NCBI GenBank assembly: GCA_030668425.1
Contig: DAOUTY010000015.1
Span: 1 to 15,456, forward strand
From: Chloroflexota bacterium
GTDB lineage: Bacteria > Chloroflexota > Dehalococcoidia > SZUA-161
Direction: 5' to 3'
DNA: 15,456 nt
A model generated the notes under the pieces. The model made no database searches. It worked only from the letters and a program-made list of their open reading frames with translations, and was not told where the DNA came from. Positions 1-6,378 of the stretch are shown here, piece by piece; the stretch's first letter is position 1, and each line of letters starts with the position of its first letter. The position numbers and the translations under genes were made by a program.

Positions 1-276
1 CACTTGCTGAGCGGCCGGTGCCCTTTCCACTGAACTTCTTCTGCGAATTGAGCTCCTGAATTAAATAGACGTTCAAGAAGGTTCGGTCATATTCGATTGA
101 CGTAAACGACATTAGCACATGCTTCGCGTTGTATACAATGGTCATTTAGCATGATGGCAGAGGGGAAAATAGTACTGCCAGCCTCGACATGCCCTGCGCC
201 CGAGTGCAAGATGCTCGACCAATGCCTTCGAATCGTTGAACCGGGAGAACTATCACCCCGATACTGGGAAATAATG
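1..276. other. Left-end stretch without a recognisable gene
   Basis: No reading frame here has recognisable protein content. One frame stays open from base 3 to a TGA at 57-59 and could be the last 18 codons of a + strand gene lying mostly outside the window, but the fragment is too short to judge. A minus-strand frame (146-355) lacks a ribosome-binding site and overlaps the promoter and start of the next gene, so I treat it as chance. Confidence 0.4.
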
Positions 277-305
277 TTGCTACTATGGCCGTGAAACTGT
301 AGACT
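277..305 (+). promoter_or_regulatory. Candidate sigma70-type promoter of the CDF gene
   Basis: TTGCTA (277-282) and TAGACT (300-305) are 17 bases apart. This puts transcription start near 312 and gives a leader of about 23 bases holding the GGAAAGGA ribosome-binding site. An alternative is an extended -10, TGCTACTAT, at 278-286. The -10 region GTAGACTTTAG (299-309) recurs exactly upstream of hypB at 8797-8807. Confidence 0.45.
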
Positions 306-334
306 TTAGACATAGAGTGGGGAAAGGATGGTTT

Positions 335-1225
335 GTGGAGGCAAAGAGGAATCACGTCGGCCAGATTATTAGAGTCACCATATGGGGATTGTGCCTCAAC
401 ATAGTTCTTGTGGCGCTAAAGCTGGCTGTTGGTTTGGTTGTAGGTTCAGCGGCGCTTGTCGCGGATGCTGTTCATTCTATATCCGATTTGTTCAGTGATC
501 TGATTGTCATTTTAGGCGTTCGACTTTCATCGCGGCCGGCCGATGAAGGCCATACATATGGACATGGAAAATTCGAGGCGTTTGCCGCTTCCATCATTGG
601 AGCGATGCTTATCGGAGCCGGCTTCTTCCTTGCCTGGAAAGCCGGGCTTTCCTTCTACCGCGGCGAGCTCAATATTCCGGGGTATGCCGTCCTTATCGTT
701 GCTGCGGTGTCGATCGTGTCGAAGGAGTGGATTTATCGAGTCACGCGTAGGGTTGCCCGGCGTGTCGGGAGCACTGCGCTGCATGTTAACGCCTGGCACC
801 ATCGTACCGACGCCCTTTCATCGGTGGCGGTGCTGTTTGGGGGCATCGCCGGGCTGGCAGGTTGGGGCCATGGCGACCAGCTTGCGGCTATAGTTGTTGG
901 CGTGATGGTTATTATGGTAGGATTTAAGGCACTTTGGGGGGTCTTCGTCGAGCTCAGCGAAGGTTCGGTCTCGGCCGAAGAGCAAAGGGCGATAGTTGAG
1001 ACTATCCAGACCGTACCCGGGGTTAAAGGCTGGCATCGTCTGCGCACTCGCCTGGTGGGAAGAGAGGTCTTCATGGACGTCCATGTGCTTGTCGATGCAG
1101 GGCTTTCGGTAGCTGAGGGACATACAATCTGCAGCAATGTTGAAAGGGCTATCGCACAATCGATGGAGCGGCCAATCAATGTAGTAGTTCACTGCGAGCC
1201 GGCGGGGCCCACAGGCACTGGATGA
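335..1225 (+). CDS. Cation diffusion facilitator (CDF) family metal efflux transporter
   Basis: This 296-residue inner-membrane protein should export a divalent metal (Zn, Fe, Mn, Co or Ni) in exchange for protons. The N-terminal two thirds hold about six hydrophobic segments. The intramembrane metal site is visible as HxxxD in helix 2 (H47, D51, within ADAVHSISD) and HxxxD in helix 5 (H155, D159, within WHHRTD), matching the Asp/Asp and His/Asp pairs of FieF. The HTYGHGK loop (H73, H77) after helix 2 is also typical. Residues from about 205 form the cytoplasmic ferredoxin-like dimer domain (VPGVKGWHRLRTR, then a DVHVLVD strand). I chose GTG at 335 because GGAAAGGA sits 6 bases upstream; the in-frame GTG at 317 has no such site. 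A His in helix 2 suggests Zn-type selectivity, but the metal cannot be fixed from sequence. Confidence 0.9.
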   Translation: MEAKRNHVGQIIRVTIWGLCLNIVLVALKLAVGLVVGSAALVADAVHSISDLFSDLIVILGVRLSSRPADEGHTYGHGKFEAFAASIIGAMLIGAGFFLAWKAGLSFYRGELNIPGYAVLIVAAVSIVSKEWIYRVTRRVARRVGSTALHVNAWHHRTDALSSVAVLFGGIAGLAGWGHGDQLAAIVVGVMVIMVGFKALWGVFVELSEGSVSAEEQRAIVETIQTVPGVKGWHRLRTRLVGREVFMDVHVLVDAGLSVAEGHTICSNVERAIAQSMERPINVVVHCEPAGPTGTG

Positions 1226-1393
1226 TGGGCATGCTGGGCGGGGATAAGATCGTACGGTCCGCGCATGGGCAGGTTTCTCCTGACCATACAGGTTTTCAAG
1301 AGAGATTTAGAGGAAATGGAGGAATACTGGGACCTAAATCTGATAATTCTTAACCTTTTACCCCTTCATTTTATGATTTGTTAGTGCTAAGCT

Positions 1394-1402
1394 TGCTACT
1401 AT
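1394..1402 (+). promoter_or_regulatory. Extended -10 promoter element
   Basis: TGCTACTAT fits the TGnTAnnAT extended -10 pattern and lies 37 bases upstream of the ATG at 1440. The 12-mer TTGCTACTATGG is also found at 277-288 ahead of the CDF gene. No well-spaced -35 is visible, which extended -10 promoters can tolerate. Confidence 0.35.
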
Positions 1403-1439
1403 GGTCATGCACTCGGCCTGAGAATAAGGAGGTGTTGTT

Positions 1440-2105
1440 ATGAGCGCAGGAAAGATCGTACTGCTGGTATTCGGAATCATCGTATTGCTGCTGTCGGTTG
1501 GCTTGGTGTTCGGCGGTGGAGCCTTGCTCTGGGCGAACAGTGCCCTCACGGATGATGAGGGGTTCTATACTACGCGGTTCGTCCAGCTTGACAGAGATTC
1601 CTATGCTATCGTCACCGAGCCCGCCGACATAGATTTGTCTGCGGCATGGATATGGGATTGTAGCAACCTGGTCACTTTTAAGGTGGAGGGCTATAGCGAC
1701 GATCCATCAAAACAGATTTTCGTGGGAATAGCAGAGGAATCGGATTTGGACGCCTACCTGCACAATGTCGAGCATGACGAAATCGCTGAATTCAGCATTT
1801 ACCCCTATGACATAGATTACAGATATCACCCGGGCAGTTCCAGCCCCGTACCTCCTGCTTCCCAAACATTCTGGTCGGTGTCGGCACATGGTTCTGATAC
1901 CCAGAGTCTGGAATGGTCACTGGAGTCGGGTACCTATTCGCTGGTGCTGATGAACGATGACGGTTCCGCTGGGCTCGATCTGAGGGTATCGGTGGGAGCG
2001 AAGGTTCCCCTGATATTTGGTACCGGTTTGGGTTTTCTGATTGGAGGGGTAGTGGGTCTGATAATAGGCTTCCTCATGGTCTTTCTGGCAGTGCGCAGGA
2101 CATAG
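1440..2105 (+). CDS. Hypothetical two-helix membrane protein with extracytoplasmic domain
   Basis: This is a 221-residue protein of unknown function. A long hydrophobic N-terminal helix (about residues 5-31) ends in a glycine-rich stretch (FGGGALLWA). A polar, acidic domain of about 160 residues follows, rich in Asp, Ser and Tyr. It begins with a charged/aromatic stretch (residues 39-55) resembling a family of uncharacterised membrane proteins I have seen in actinobacteria, Chloroflexota and methanogens. A second helix (about 192-217) lies just before the short basic tail VRRT. The topology suggests the central domain faces outside, held by both ends. The start is well supported: AAGGAGGTG at 1426-1434 is a near-perfect ribosome-binding site. 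It probably has its own promoter, being 214 bases from the CDF gene. Confidence 0.75.
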   Translation: MSAGKIVLLVFGIIVLLLSVGLVFGGGALLWANSALTDDEGFYTTRFVQLDRDSYAIVTEPADIDLSAAWIWDCSNLVTFKVEGYSDDPSKQIFVGIAEESDLDAYLHNVEHDEIAEFSIYPYDIDYRYHPGSSSPVPPASQTFWSVSAHGSDTQSLEWSLESGTYSLVLMNDDGSAGLDLRVSVGAKVPLIFGTGLGFLIGGVVGLIIGFLMVFLAVRRT

Positions 2106-2176
2106 GTCATCAAGCAAAGCCAGCGGTGTAGAAGTTTATCCTGGCGCCGTTTCACGATCTCTATGGGGGAGTGCAT

Positions 2177-2194
2177 GTAGCTGCCTTCAGCTAC
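2177..2194. repeat. Perfect 7-bp hairpin upstream of the flavoenzyme
   Basis: GTAGCTG and CAGCTAC pair around a CCTT loop. No run of T follows, so it is not a classical intrinsic terminator for the preceding gene. It lies 50 bases before the next ATG and could be a leader structure or simply separate the two transcripts. Confidence 0.4.
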
Positions 2195-2244
2195 TGTTAA
2201 ACCCAGCGAGTTGAAGTAGAGTACGGGGATAGGGGTAACACCAA

Positions 2245-3606
2245 ATGAAGGATTATGATGTTATTGTAATCGGATCTGGGTCGGGGTCGCTCATTGTAGA
2301 TGGGGCGTTGTCGGAAGGTCTCAAGGTGGCTCTGGTGGACAAAGGGCCTTATGGGGGCACTTGTCTTAATCTGGGGTGTATACCTTCGAAGATGCTGATC
2401 TACCCGGCGGATAGGATAGCCGAAATCCAGGAAGCCGGGAAGCTGGGCATAGACGCGGAGATCAGAAGTATAGACTTCGGTTCGATAATGGAGAGGATGA
2501 GGAAAAGCAGGCGGGAAACTCAAACCCAGATTAGAAAAGGGGTGGAGCAACTGGAGGGCCTGGATTTCTATGAAGGCGAGGGGCATTTTGTTGCGGACTA
2601 CACTCTGGAGGCTAATGGAGAGAGAATAAAGGGGAAAAAGGTCTTCATCGCTTCCGGTTCGCGTACTTTGATTCCTCCTATCAAGGGCGTAGACAGCATT
2701 GACTATCTGACAAACGAGACGGTGCTGGAACTCAAGGAGAGACCGGGCAGCATCATAATAGTTGGAGGCGGGTACATCGCAGTCGAATATGCACACTTCT
2801 TCGCAGCTATGGGCACCGGGGTCACGATCCTGGAGATGCTCGGCGGGCTTGCTCAATCCGAGGAGCGTGAGATATCTGCGCTGCTGGAGCGCCGGATGGC
2901 GAAGCGTATGCGCATCTATACCAATACCCAGGCGCAGGAGATAAGGAAGACGAGCAGCGGGTGTACGGTTGTGGCAAAAGACGGGAAGACTGGCAAAGAG
3001 GCGGAGTACTCAGCCGAGAGGGTCATGATTGCGGTGGGGAGAAGGTCCAATGCCGATTTGCTCAAGGTTGAGAACACGGGTGTGGAAGTGGACAAAAGGG
3101 GTTTCATAAAGGTCGATGACTATCTTGAGACAAGCAAGAAGAACATATTCGCCGTGGGGGATGCCAACGGACAACAGATGTTTCTGCATGTGGCGAATAG
3201 GGAGGCAGCGGTGGCCTGGCACAATTCGATCAGCAGGGAGAGAATGGTGATGGACTACAGCGCAGTGCCACACGCGGTTTACTCGCATCCTCAGATTGCC
3301 TCAGTAGGACTGACCGAGGAAAGCGCCAGAAAGGATTATCGCATACAGGTGGGAAGGGTGATGTATTCGGATACCGCCAAGGGCGAGGCTATGATGGAGG
3401 AAGAGGGCTTTGCCAAAGCGATAGTTGACGAAGATAGCGGAAGGATACTGGGCTTTCACATTATAGGGCCCTATGCCCCCATACTTATCCAGGAGGTTAT
3501 CAACGCCATGGCGACCGGAGGAAGCCTGCAGGGTATCTATGGCGGCCTGCACATACACCCGGCCCTTCCCGAGTTGATACAGAGGACGTTTGACAATCTT
3601 GAGTAG
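2245..3606 (+). CDS. FAD-dependent disulphide oxidoreductase (dihydrolipoyl dehydrogenase / mycothione reductase-like)
   Basis: This 453-residue protein is a full-length class I pyridine nucleotide-disulphide reductase. The N-terminal FAD-binding motif is GSGSGS (10-15). The redox-active disulphide is C40/C45 in GGTCLNLGCIPSK. The NAD(P)H-binding motif GGGYIAVEYAH is near 171-181, the second FAD motif AVGDAN near 309-314, and the C-terminal active-site pair H438/E443 is in HIHPALPE. It should pass electrons between NAD(P)H and a thiol/disulphide substrate in the cytoplasm. The family's usual reading is dihydrolipoyl dehydrogenase. However, the GSGSG first loop, the RRSNADLL and HVANREAAV segments and the HPALPE ending look closer to actinobacterial mycothione reductase than to E. 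coli Lpd. No lipoyl-complex gene is nearby, so the substrate is open. The ATG follows a purine-rich GGGGATAGGGG stretch. Confidence 0.88.
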   Translation: MKDYDVIVIGSGSGSLIVDGALSEGLKVALVDKGPYGGTCLNLGCIPSKMLIYPADRIAEIQEAGKLGIDAEIRSIDFGSIMERMRKSRRETQTQIRKGVEQLEGLDFYEGEGHFVADYTLEANGERIKGKKVFIASGSRTLIPPIKGVDSIDYLTNETVLELKERPGSIIIVGGGYIAVEYAHFFAAMGTGVTILEMLGGLAQSEEREISALLERRMAKRMRIYTNTQAQEIRKTSSGCTVVAKDGKTGKEAEYSAERVMIAVGRRSNADLLKVENTGVEVDKRGFIKVDDYLETSKKNIFAVGDANGQQMFLHVANREAAVAWHNSISRERMVMDYSAVPHAVYSHPQIASVGLTEESARKDYRIQVGRVMYSDTAKGEAMMEEEGFAKAIVDEDSGRILGFHIIGPYAPILIQEVINAMATGGSLQGIYGGLHIHPALPELIQRTFDNLE

Positions 3607-3853
3607 TCCCGGTTATACGAGACGCTCCGGTTAGCTGCTTTTTAGGTGGTGGCCTCATTTTCCATGTCTTGCTGACATGGCCTCGCCCTGCTGCATCTTA
3701 ATCAGTGCCTTTTCTCGAAGGCTGTGGTGTCTCGCCTCCGGATCAAATCGCTGTCGGGGTTTGCCCGCGTTCAGCGCTGTCCGTTTTGCTATAGACCCGC
3801 AGGATCGGGGCATAATTTCGAGAAATCGGTAGGAAAGGTGAGGAGTAGTGCAG

Positions 3854-3881
3854 TTGAAAGTACCGGACAACCGCATATAAT
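3854..3881 (+). promoter_or_regulatory. Orphan near-consensus sigma70 promoter
   Basis: TTGAAA (3854-3859) and a perfect TATAAT (3876-3881) are 16 bases apart, the best match to consensus in the window. Transcription would begin near 3888 and run into sequence with no convincing gene. The next + gene starts at 5140, beyond an opposing gene. Confidence 0.55.
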
Positions 3882-3939
3882 GTCTACAACGACATCGTGA
3901 GAGGTTTGGAGGTTAAGAAGCGATTTTCCTGAGTTTTAT

Positions 3940-4068
3940 ATGAGCCAAGAGGCAGGAAATGTACTCTTGGACGTGGATTACAGCGGTGCCCACAGAATGG
4001 CGACCACGATCAGCAGCTCGGTCGAGAGGAGCCTTTCGCAGGACACCGCTTCTATATGTAGGACTTGA
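3940..4068 (+). CDS. Possible 42-codon small ORF downstream of the orphan promoter
   Basis: An ATG at 3940 opens a 42-codon frame ending in TGA, about 52 bases after the predicted transcription start. The peptide begins MSQEAGNVLLDVDYSGA and has no membrane helix, signal peptide or motif I recognise. The GGAGGT at 3908-3913 is 26 bases upstream, too far for normal initiation. I list it only because it is the sole + frame here with a promoter ahead of it. It may be a chance frame or the remains of a gene whose start region was damaged. Confidence 0.15.
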   Translation: MSQEAGNVLLDVDYSGAHRMATTISSSVERSLSQDTASICRT

Positions 4069-4164
4069 AAAGATTCTGCCATGCTTCCTAAATCTGGCCT
4101 ACTGCCGTCCTTAGACTTGTAGCCTGTTTCCCCGAATCCCCTTTCTCATTGTCTGCTGATGGTT

Positions 4165-4207
4165 TGCCGGCCAAGGCCAATATCCTACAGGGTAAGGTTG
4201 GCCGGCA
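4165..4207. repeat. Nested inverted repeat (10-bp perfect stem)
   Basis: TGCCGGCCAA (4165-4174) and TTGGCCGGCA (4198-4207) are perfect inverted copies separated by 23 bases. The interior can form a second short stem (TATCC with GGGTA, one G-T pair). There is no T run on either side. It directly abuts the tRNA-like fragment. Confidence 0.6.
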
Positions 4208-4250
4208 TAAGCAGGATTCGAACCAACGGCCTTCGGGTTATAAGCTCTCT
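4208..4250 (-). pseudogene. Degenerate tRNA 3'-half fragment (anticodon loop to T arm)
   Basis: Read on the minus strand, the sequence contains CTTATAA (a 7-base anticodon loop, anticodon UAU), then CCCGAAGG, then GGTTCGAATCC, the invariant T-arm pattern. Together these resemble the 3' half of a tRNA-Met/Ile type gene. The partner halves are missing: GAGAG does not pair with CCCGA in the anticodon stem, no D arm or 5' acceptor strand is found upstream, the T stem has a T-T mismatch, and CCA is not in register. It is therefore a remnant, not a working tRNA. Such 3' halves are what integrases commonly leave as attachment sites, but no integrase is present. Confidence 0.4.
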
Positions 4251-4283
4251 CAAAGACAATAGCACTCTCGGTCGAACTTTCGA

Positions 4284-4940
4284 CTAATGACTCAGCGTAT
4301 CAGTGCCGCTGCCGGTTTCACCGCCATTAATCCCGCTTTCGTCATCATCCTCAATATCGCTCTCAGCCCCTCTTAGTCTCCCCGCTACCGCGAGACCTAC
4401 CAGGGCTGCCAAGACGATCGAGCCCAGTACCACGCCCAGAGGCGGTTCATACCAGTCGACGAAGGCAATAAAACCGGAGCGTAAGGCAGAGCCTTCTATC
4501 AGATTGTAGTACGTACTGGCGGCCCCCGTTCCCTCCGCAGTGAAGCCGGATGTTTGTGCTACCGCACGCGCGATCTCCCAGAGGACGCGCCAGGCCAGCC
4601 CGCAGTAGATTGCAGTTATACACGCGCTCAGCAGCGTGCTCCCTAACATGTTCATCGACCTCAGAGGTCGCCACTTGATGCTGTTCAGTATCATTATCGG
4701 TATTCCGGACCAGTATATGATGGCCTGAATGACGATCAGGATGATAAAAAACGCCAGTAATGGATACCAGTGATAGTCGCCGAACGTGGAGCCGAGCTGG
4801 TCCTCGAAGTTGACCGCGAGAGCGATGCATGTAATCCATATTGCGAAGACGATGAGGAGGGGCAGCAGTCTCCCCGTTAATAGCCCCCTCAGAGCGCCGA
4901 GAACCAGGACAACGATGAATACAGCGTCCAACCAGTTCAT
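4284..4940 (-). CDS. CvpA-family membrane protein
   Basis: The 218-residue protein begins MNWLDAVFIVVLVLGALRG, the characteristic opening of the CvpA (colicin V production) family. About four to five hydrophobic segments follow (near 3-19, 25-45, 58-80, 100-125 and 165-190). The tail is very acidic and Gly/Ser-rich (ESDIEDDDESG), likely cytoplasmic and disordered. CvpA proteins sit in the inner membrane and affect envelope homeostasis; their biochemical role is not settled. The start is fixed by AAGGAGGA 4-5 bases before ATG 4940. A longer frame from 5057 would add 39 residues of no membrane character and would run through the promoter. Expression is probably from the TTGACA-17-TAGGAT promoter 90 bases upstream. 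The C-terminal fifth helix and acidic tail go beyond the core family, so the call is moderate. Confidence 0.65.
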   Translation of the reverse strand: MNWLDAVFIVVLVLGALRGLLTGRLLPLLIVFAIWITCIALAVNFEDQLGSTFGDYHWYPLLAFFIILIVIQAIIYWSGIPIMILNSIKWRPLRSMNMLGSTLLSACITAIYCGLAWRVLWEIARAVAQTSGFTAEGTGAASTYYNLIEGSALRSGFIAFVDWYEPPLGVVLGSIVLAALVGLAVAGRLRGAESDIEDDDESGINGGETGSGTDTLSH

Positions 4941-4985
4941 CTTCCTCCTTTTCGAGCACGATGCGCAGAGGCACAGCGAGAGTTT

Positions 4986-4999
4986 GCAATATATATTGC
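4986..4999. promoter_or_regulatory. 14-bp perfect palindrome in the cvpA leader
   Basis: GCAATATATATTGC is a perfect palindrome. It lies about 25-35 bases downstream of the predicted transcription start of the minus-strand gene and about 45 bases before its ATG. The symmetry and position would suit a dimeric repressor, but no regulator is encoded nearby. Confidence 0.3.
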
Positions 5000-5028
5000 C
5001 GGGAATTGCACGCCGTTGCTGTGCGAGT

Positions 5029-5057
5029 ATCCTATCGAATCGGGCTTGATCTGTCAA
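5029..5057 (-). promoter_or_regulatory. sigma70-type promoter of the cvpA-like gene
   Basis: On the minus strand TTGACA (5057-5052) is a perfect -35. TAGGAT (5034-5029) lies 17 bases further on. The predicted start near 5022 gives a leader of roughly 80 bases. Confidence 0.6.
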
Positions 5058-5099
5058 GGAATCGTTGTGCCGTCCTCCCTATTTGAGGGACGATGTTAT

Positions 5100-5128
5100 T
5101 TGGCATCTGCCGTCGACATGGCTAAAAT
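5100..5128 (+). promoter_or_regulatory. sigma70-type promoter of the transglutaminase-like gene
   Basis: TTGGCA (5100-5105) and TAAAAT (5123-5128) are 17 bases apart. The -10 ends only 11 bases before ATG 5140, so the mRNA would be almost leaderless. This fits the lack of a clear ribosome-binding site there. Confidence 0.55.
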
Positions 5129-5139
5129 AGGTCTGCAAG

Positions 5140-5787
5140 ATGATGAGTCCGAACAACGAAGAGTACCTGCAGCCCAGCGAGCTCTGTGACTTCGACTACT
5201 GCGCCGAAATCAGGGCCAAGGCTCGGGAGCTGACTCAAGGCTGTCAAAGCCAGGAGGAGATATTCCGGAGCACCTTCACCTTTGTCAAGGAGTTACCCTA
5301 TGGGCTAGAGGACTGGGATGTGGCGGCCTCGGAGACGCTGGCGAAAGGCTGGGGGATGTGCTCCGGCAAGACCAATCTTCTGATAGCCCTGCTCAGGTCC
5401 CTGGGTATCCCGGCGAGGTACCGCGCCTATCGCATCAGGGCTGAGGTGAGCCTCTGGGGGGCGATAACCGGGGAGGAGGGGATGGTGCAGCGCATGGGTG
5501 CTGCACCTGTCGAGCAGGATCACGTAGACTGTGAAGTCTGGCTGGGGGAGTGGATTGCCTGTGATCCCAGTCGGGATACGCCGATGGAGCGCGGGATGAT
5601 AGCACAGGGCATACCCCTGGAGCGGGAGCCTATCGTCGACGCCTCAGGCCGTGTCCCCTATCTGTTTCCCGCCGATTTCGACCGTTGGGCGAGGGAGCGG
5701 CAAAGCAGGAGAAGATTCCGGAAGAACAGAAGCGAGATATTTGCCAAAGTCAATGAGCTGCTCTCGCGGATAAGAGCTTTCGCCTGA
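5140..5787 (+). CDS. Transglutaminase-like domain protein
   Basis: This is a 215-residue soluble protein with the transglutaminase/protease-like (TGc) fold. The papain-type catalytic triad is visible: C74 in GWGMCSGKTNLL, H128 in DHVDCEVW and D142 in ACDPS. The segment LLRSLGIPARYRAY after the Cys is the family's standard helix-strand. No signal peptide or membrane segment is present, so it is probably cytoplasmic. Prokaryotic members act as peptidases, amidases or cross-linking enzymes, and the substrate cannot be read from sequence. The C-terminal 40 residues are strongly basic (RERQSRRRFRKNRSE). ATGATG gives two possible starts (5140 or 5143) with no strong ribosome-binding site. It is divergent from the cvpA-like gene and convergent with the truncated transporter, so it is probably transcribed alone. 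Confidence 0.8.
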   Translation: MMSPNNEEYLQPSELCDFDYCAEIRAKARELTQGCQSQEEIFRSTFTFVKELPYGLEDWDVAASETLAKGWGMCSGKTNLLIALLRSLGIPARYRAYRIRAEVSLWGAITGEEGMVQRMGAAPVEQDHVDCEVWLGEWIACDPSRDTPMERGMIAQGIPLEREPIVDASGRVPYLFPADFDRWARERQSRRRFRKNRSEIFAKVNELLSRIRAFA

Positions 5788-5806
5788 ACTTGGAGTGAGG
5801 GCGTGG

Positions 5807-6292
5807 CTAGCCATGTTTGGGCACATCGAGCCGTTTTAGGAACCAGCGGGAGCCGGTTGACATCACGATAGCGTAGGTGCCGCCTGTACCCACGGCCAGC
5901 AGGACGCTGTATGTGAAGTATAACTGCCACGATTGTTCCACGCGGCCCGTGAGGAGAAGGCCAACGCCGGTGATTATCCCCATGGAGATCACCACGATTT
6001 TTGGACCGTAACGATCCAGTGCCCAGCCGCTGATGATGGCAAACAGCGACGCCAGAATCATGTAGGTGGAAAAGATGCCGGAGGTCGTGGCCCGGGACCA
6101 GCCGAATTCTTCCTCAAGAGGGGTAAAGAAGACGCCAAATGAGTAGCGAATGCCGAAAATTACCAGGGAGATGAAAACGCAGGATACCACTATGACCCAG
6201 CCGTAGAAGAAACGCCCCTGGCTGGAGGCTGGAGTGGGTTTCATACCGCTATCGTACCAGGGAGGATAATTCGATGAGCCATGCGATCTCAC
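5807..6292 (-). pseudogene. Truncated MFS transporter (N-terminal remnant)
   Basis: The frame encodes 161 residues where MFS transporters of this type have about 400-430. It keeps the typical opening (GRFFYGWVIVVSCVFISLVI), the PLEEEFGWSRA loop, the helix 2-3 motif-A region as GWALDRYGPK, and about four helices ending at STGSRWFLKR. There the family match stops: the frame runs ten bases more codons of unrelated residues (LDVPKHG) to TAG, and the transglutaminase-like gene ends 20 bases beyond. The missing two thirds are not in the window, so this is a 3' deletion, not a simple frameshift. The start is uncertain: GTG 6292 follows a TATAAT promoter, while ATG 6244 better fits the protein's usual N-terminus; neither has a ribosome-binding site. 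A functional four-helix protein is unlikely. Confidence 0.7.
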
Positions 6293-6310
6293 CTATAGGA
6301 GCTACACCGA

Positions 6311-6319
6311 ATTATACCA
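6311..6319 (-). promoter_or_regulatory. Extended -10 promoter ahead of the MFS remnant
   Basis: On the minus strand TGGTATAAT combines a perfect TATAAT (6316-6311) with the upstream TG of an extended -10. No good -35 is present at 16-18 bases. It indicates the transporter was once expressed and may still be transcribed. Confidence 0.45.
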
Positions 6320-6349
6320 TCTGGCCAATAGCACAGCTATTGCACGTTT

Positions 6350-6378
6350 TTGCTCGCTGTATCAATATGTGATAGGAT
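6350..6378 (+). promoter_or_regulatory. Possible promoter of the methyltransferase gene
   Basis: TTGCTC (6350-6355) and TAGGAT (6373-6378) are 17 bases apart. If used, transcription would start near 6385, right at ATG 6387, giving a leaderless message. This choice would exclude the GTG at 6369 as the start. Confidence 0.35.

Larger units (their letters stand above)
3607..4283. other. 677-base region without a convincing gene
   Basis: Between the flavoenzyme (+) and the cvpA-like gene (-) no frame gives a recognisable protein. A 73-codon minus frame (3655-3876) has no ribosome-binding site and no familiar motif. A hairpin CCATGTC/GACATGG lies at 3662-3680 with no T run. The stretch also holds a near-consensus promoter, a Shine-Dalgarno-like GGAGGT at 3908-3913 with no nearby start codon, a nested hairpin and a tRNA-like fragment, listed separately. 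It reads as decayed sequence, perhaps the scar of a lost element, or a non-coding RNA locus. Confidence 0.5.

Noticed and set aside
146..355. 69-codon minus-strand frame at the left end
   Set aside because: It has no ribosome-binding site, overlaps the promoter and start of the CDF gene on the other strand, and shows no family features.
2177..2194. GTAGCTG/CAGCTAC hairpin as terminator of the membrane-protein gene, or as a member of the GTAGCG repeat family
   Set aside because: No T run follows, and the stem and loop differ from the repeat family beyond the first few bases.
3662..3680. CCATGTC/GACATGG hairpin as terminator of the flavoenzyme gene
   Set aside because: The stem is only 7 bp and no T run follows on the + strand, so termination is not supported.
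3655..3876. 73-codon minus-strand frame in the gene-free region
   Set aside because: It has no ribosome-binding site, no recognisable motif, and its start overlaps the TATAAT of an opposing promoter.
4208..4283. A working tRNA gene on the minus strand
   Set aside because: The anticodon stem does not pair, no D arm or 5' acceptor strand exists upstream, and CCA is out of register. Kept only as a remnant.
4941..5057. 39-residue N-terminal extension of the CvpA-like protein
   Set aside because: It spans the -35/-10 promoter and the palindrome, while ATG 4940 has AAGGAGGA directly upstream and gives the standard family N-terminus.
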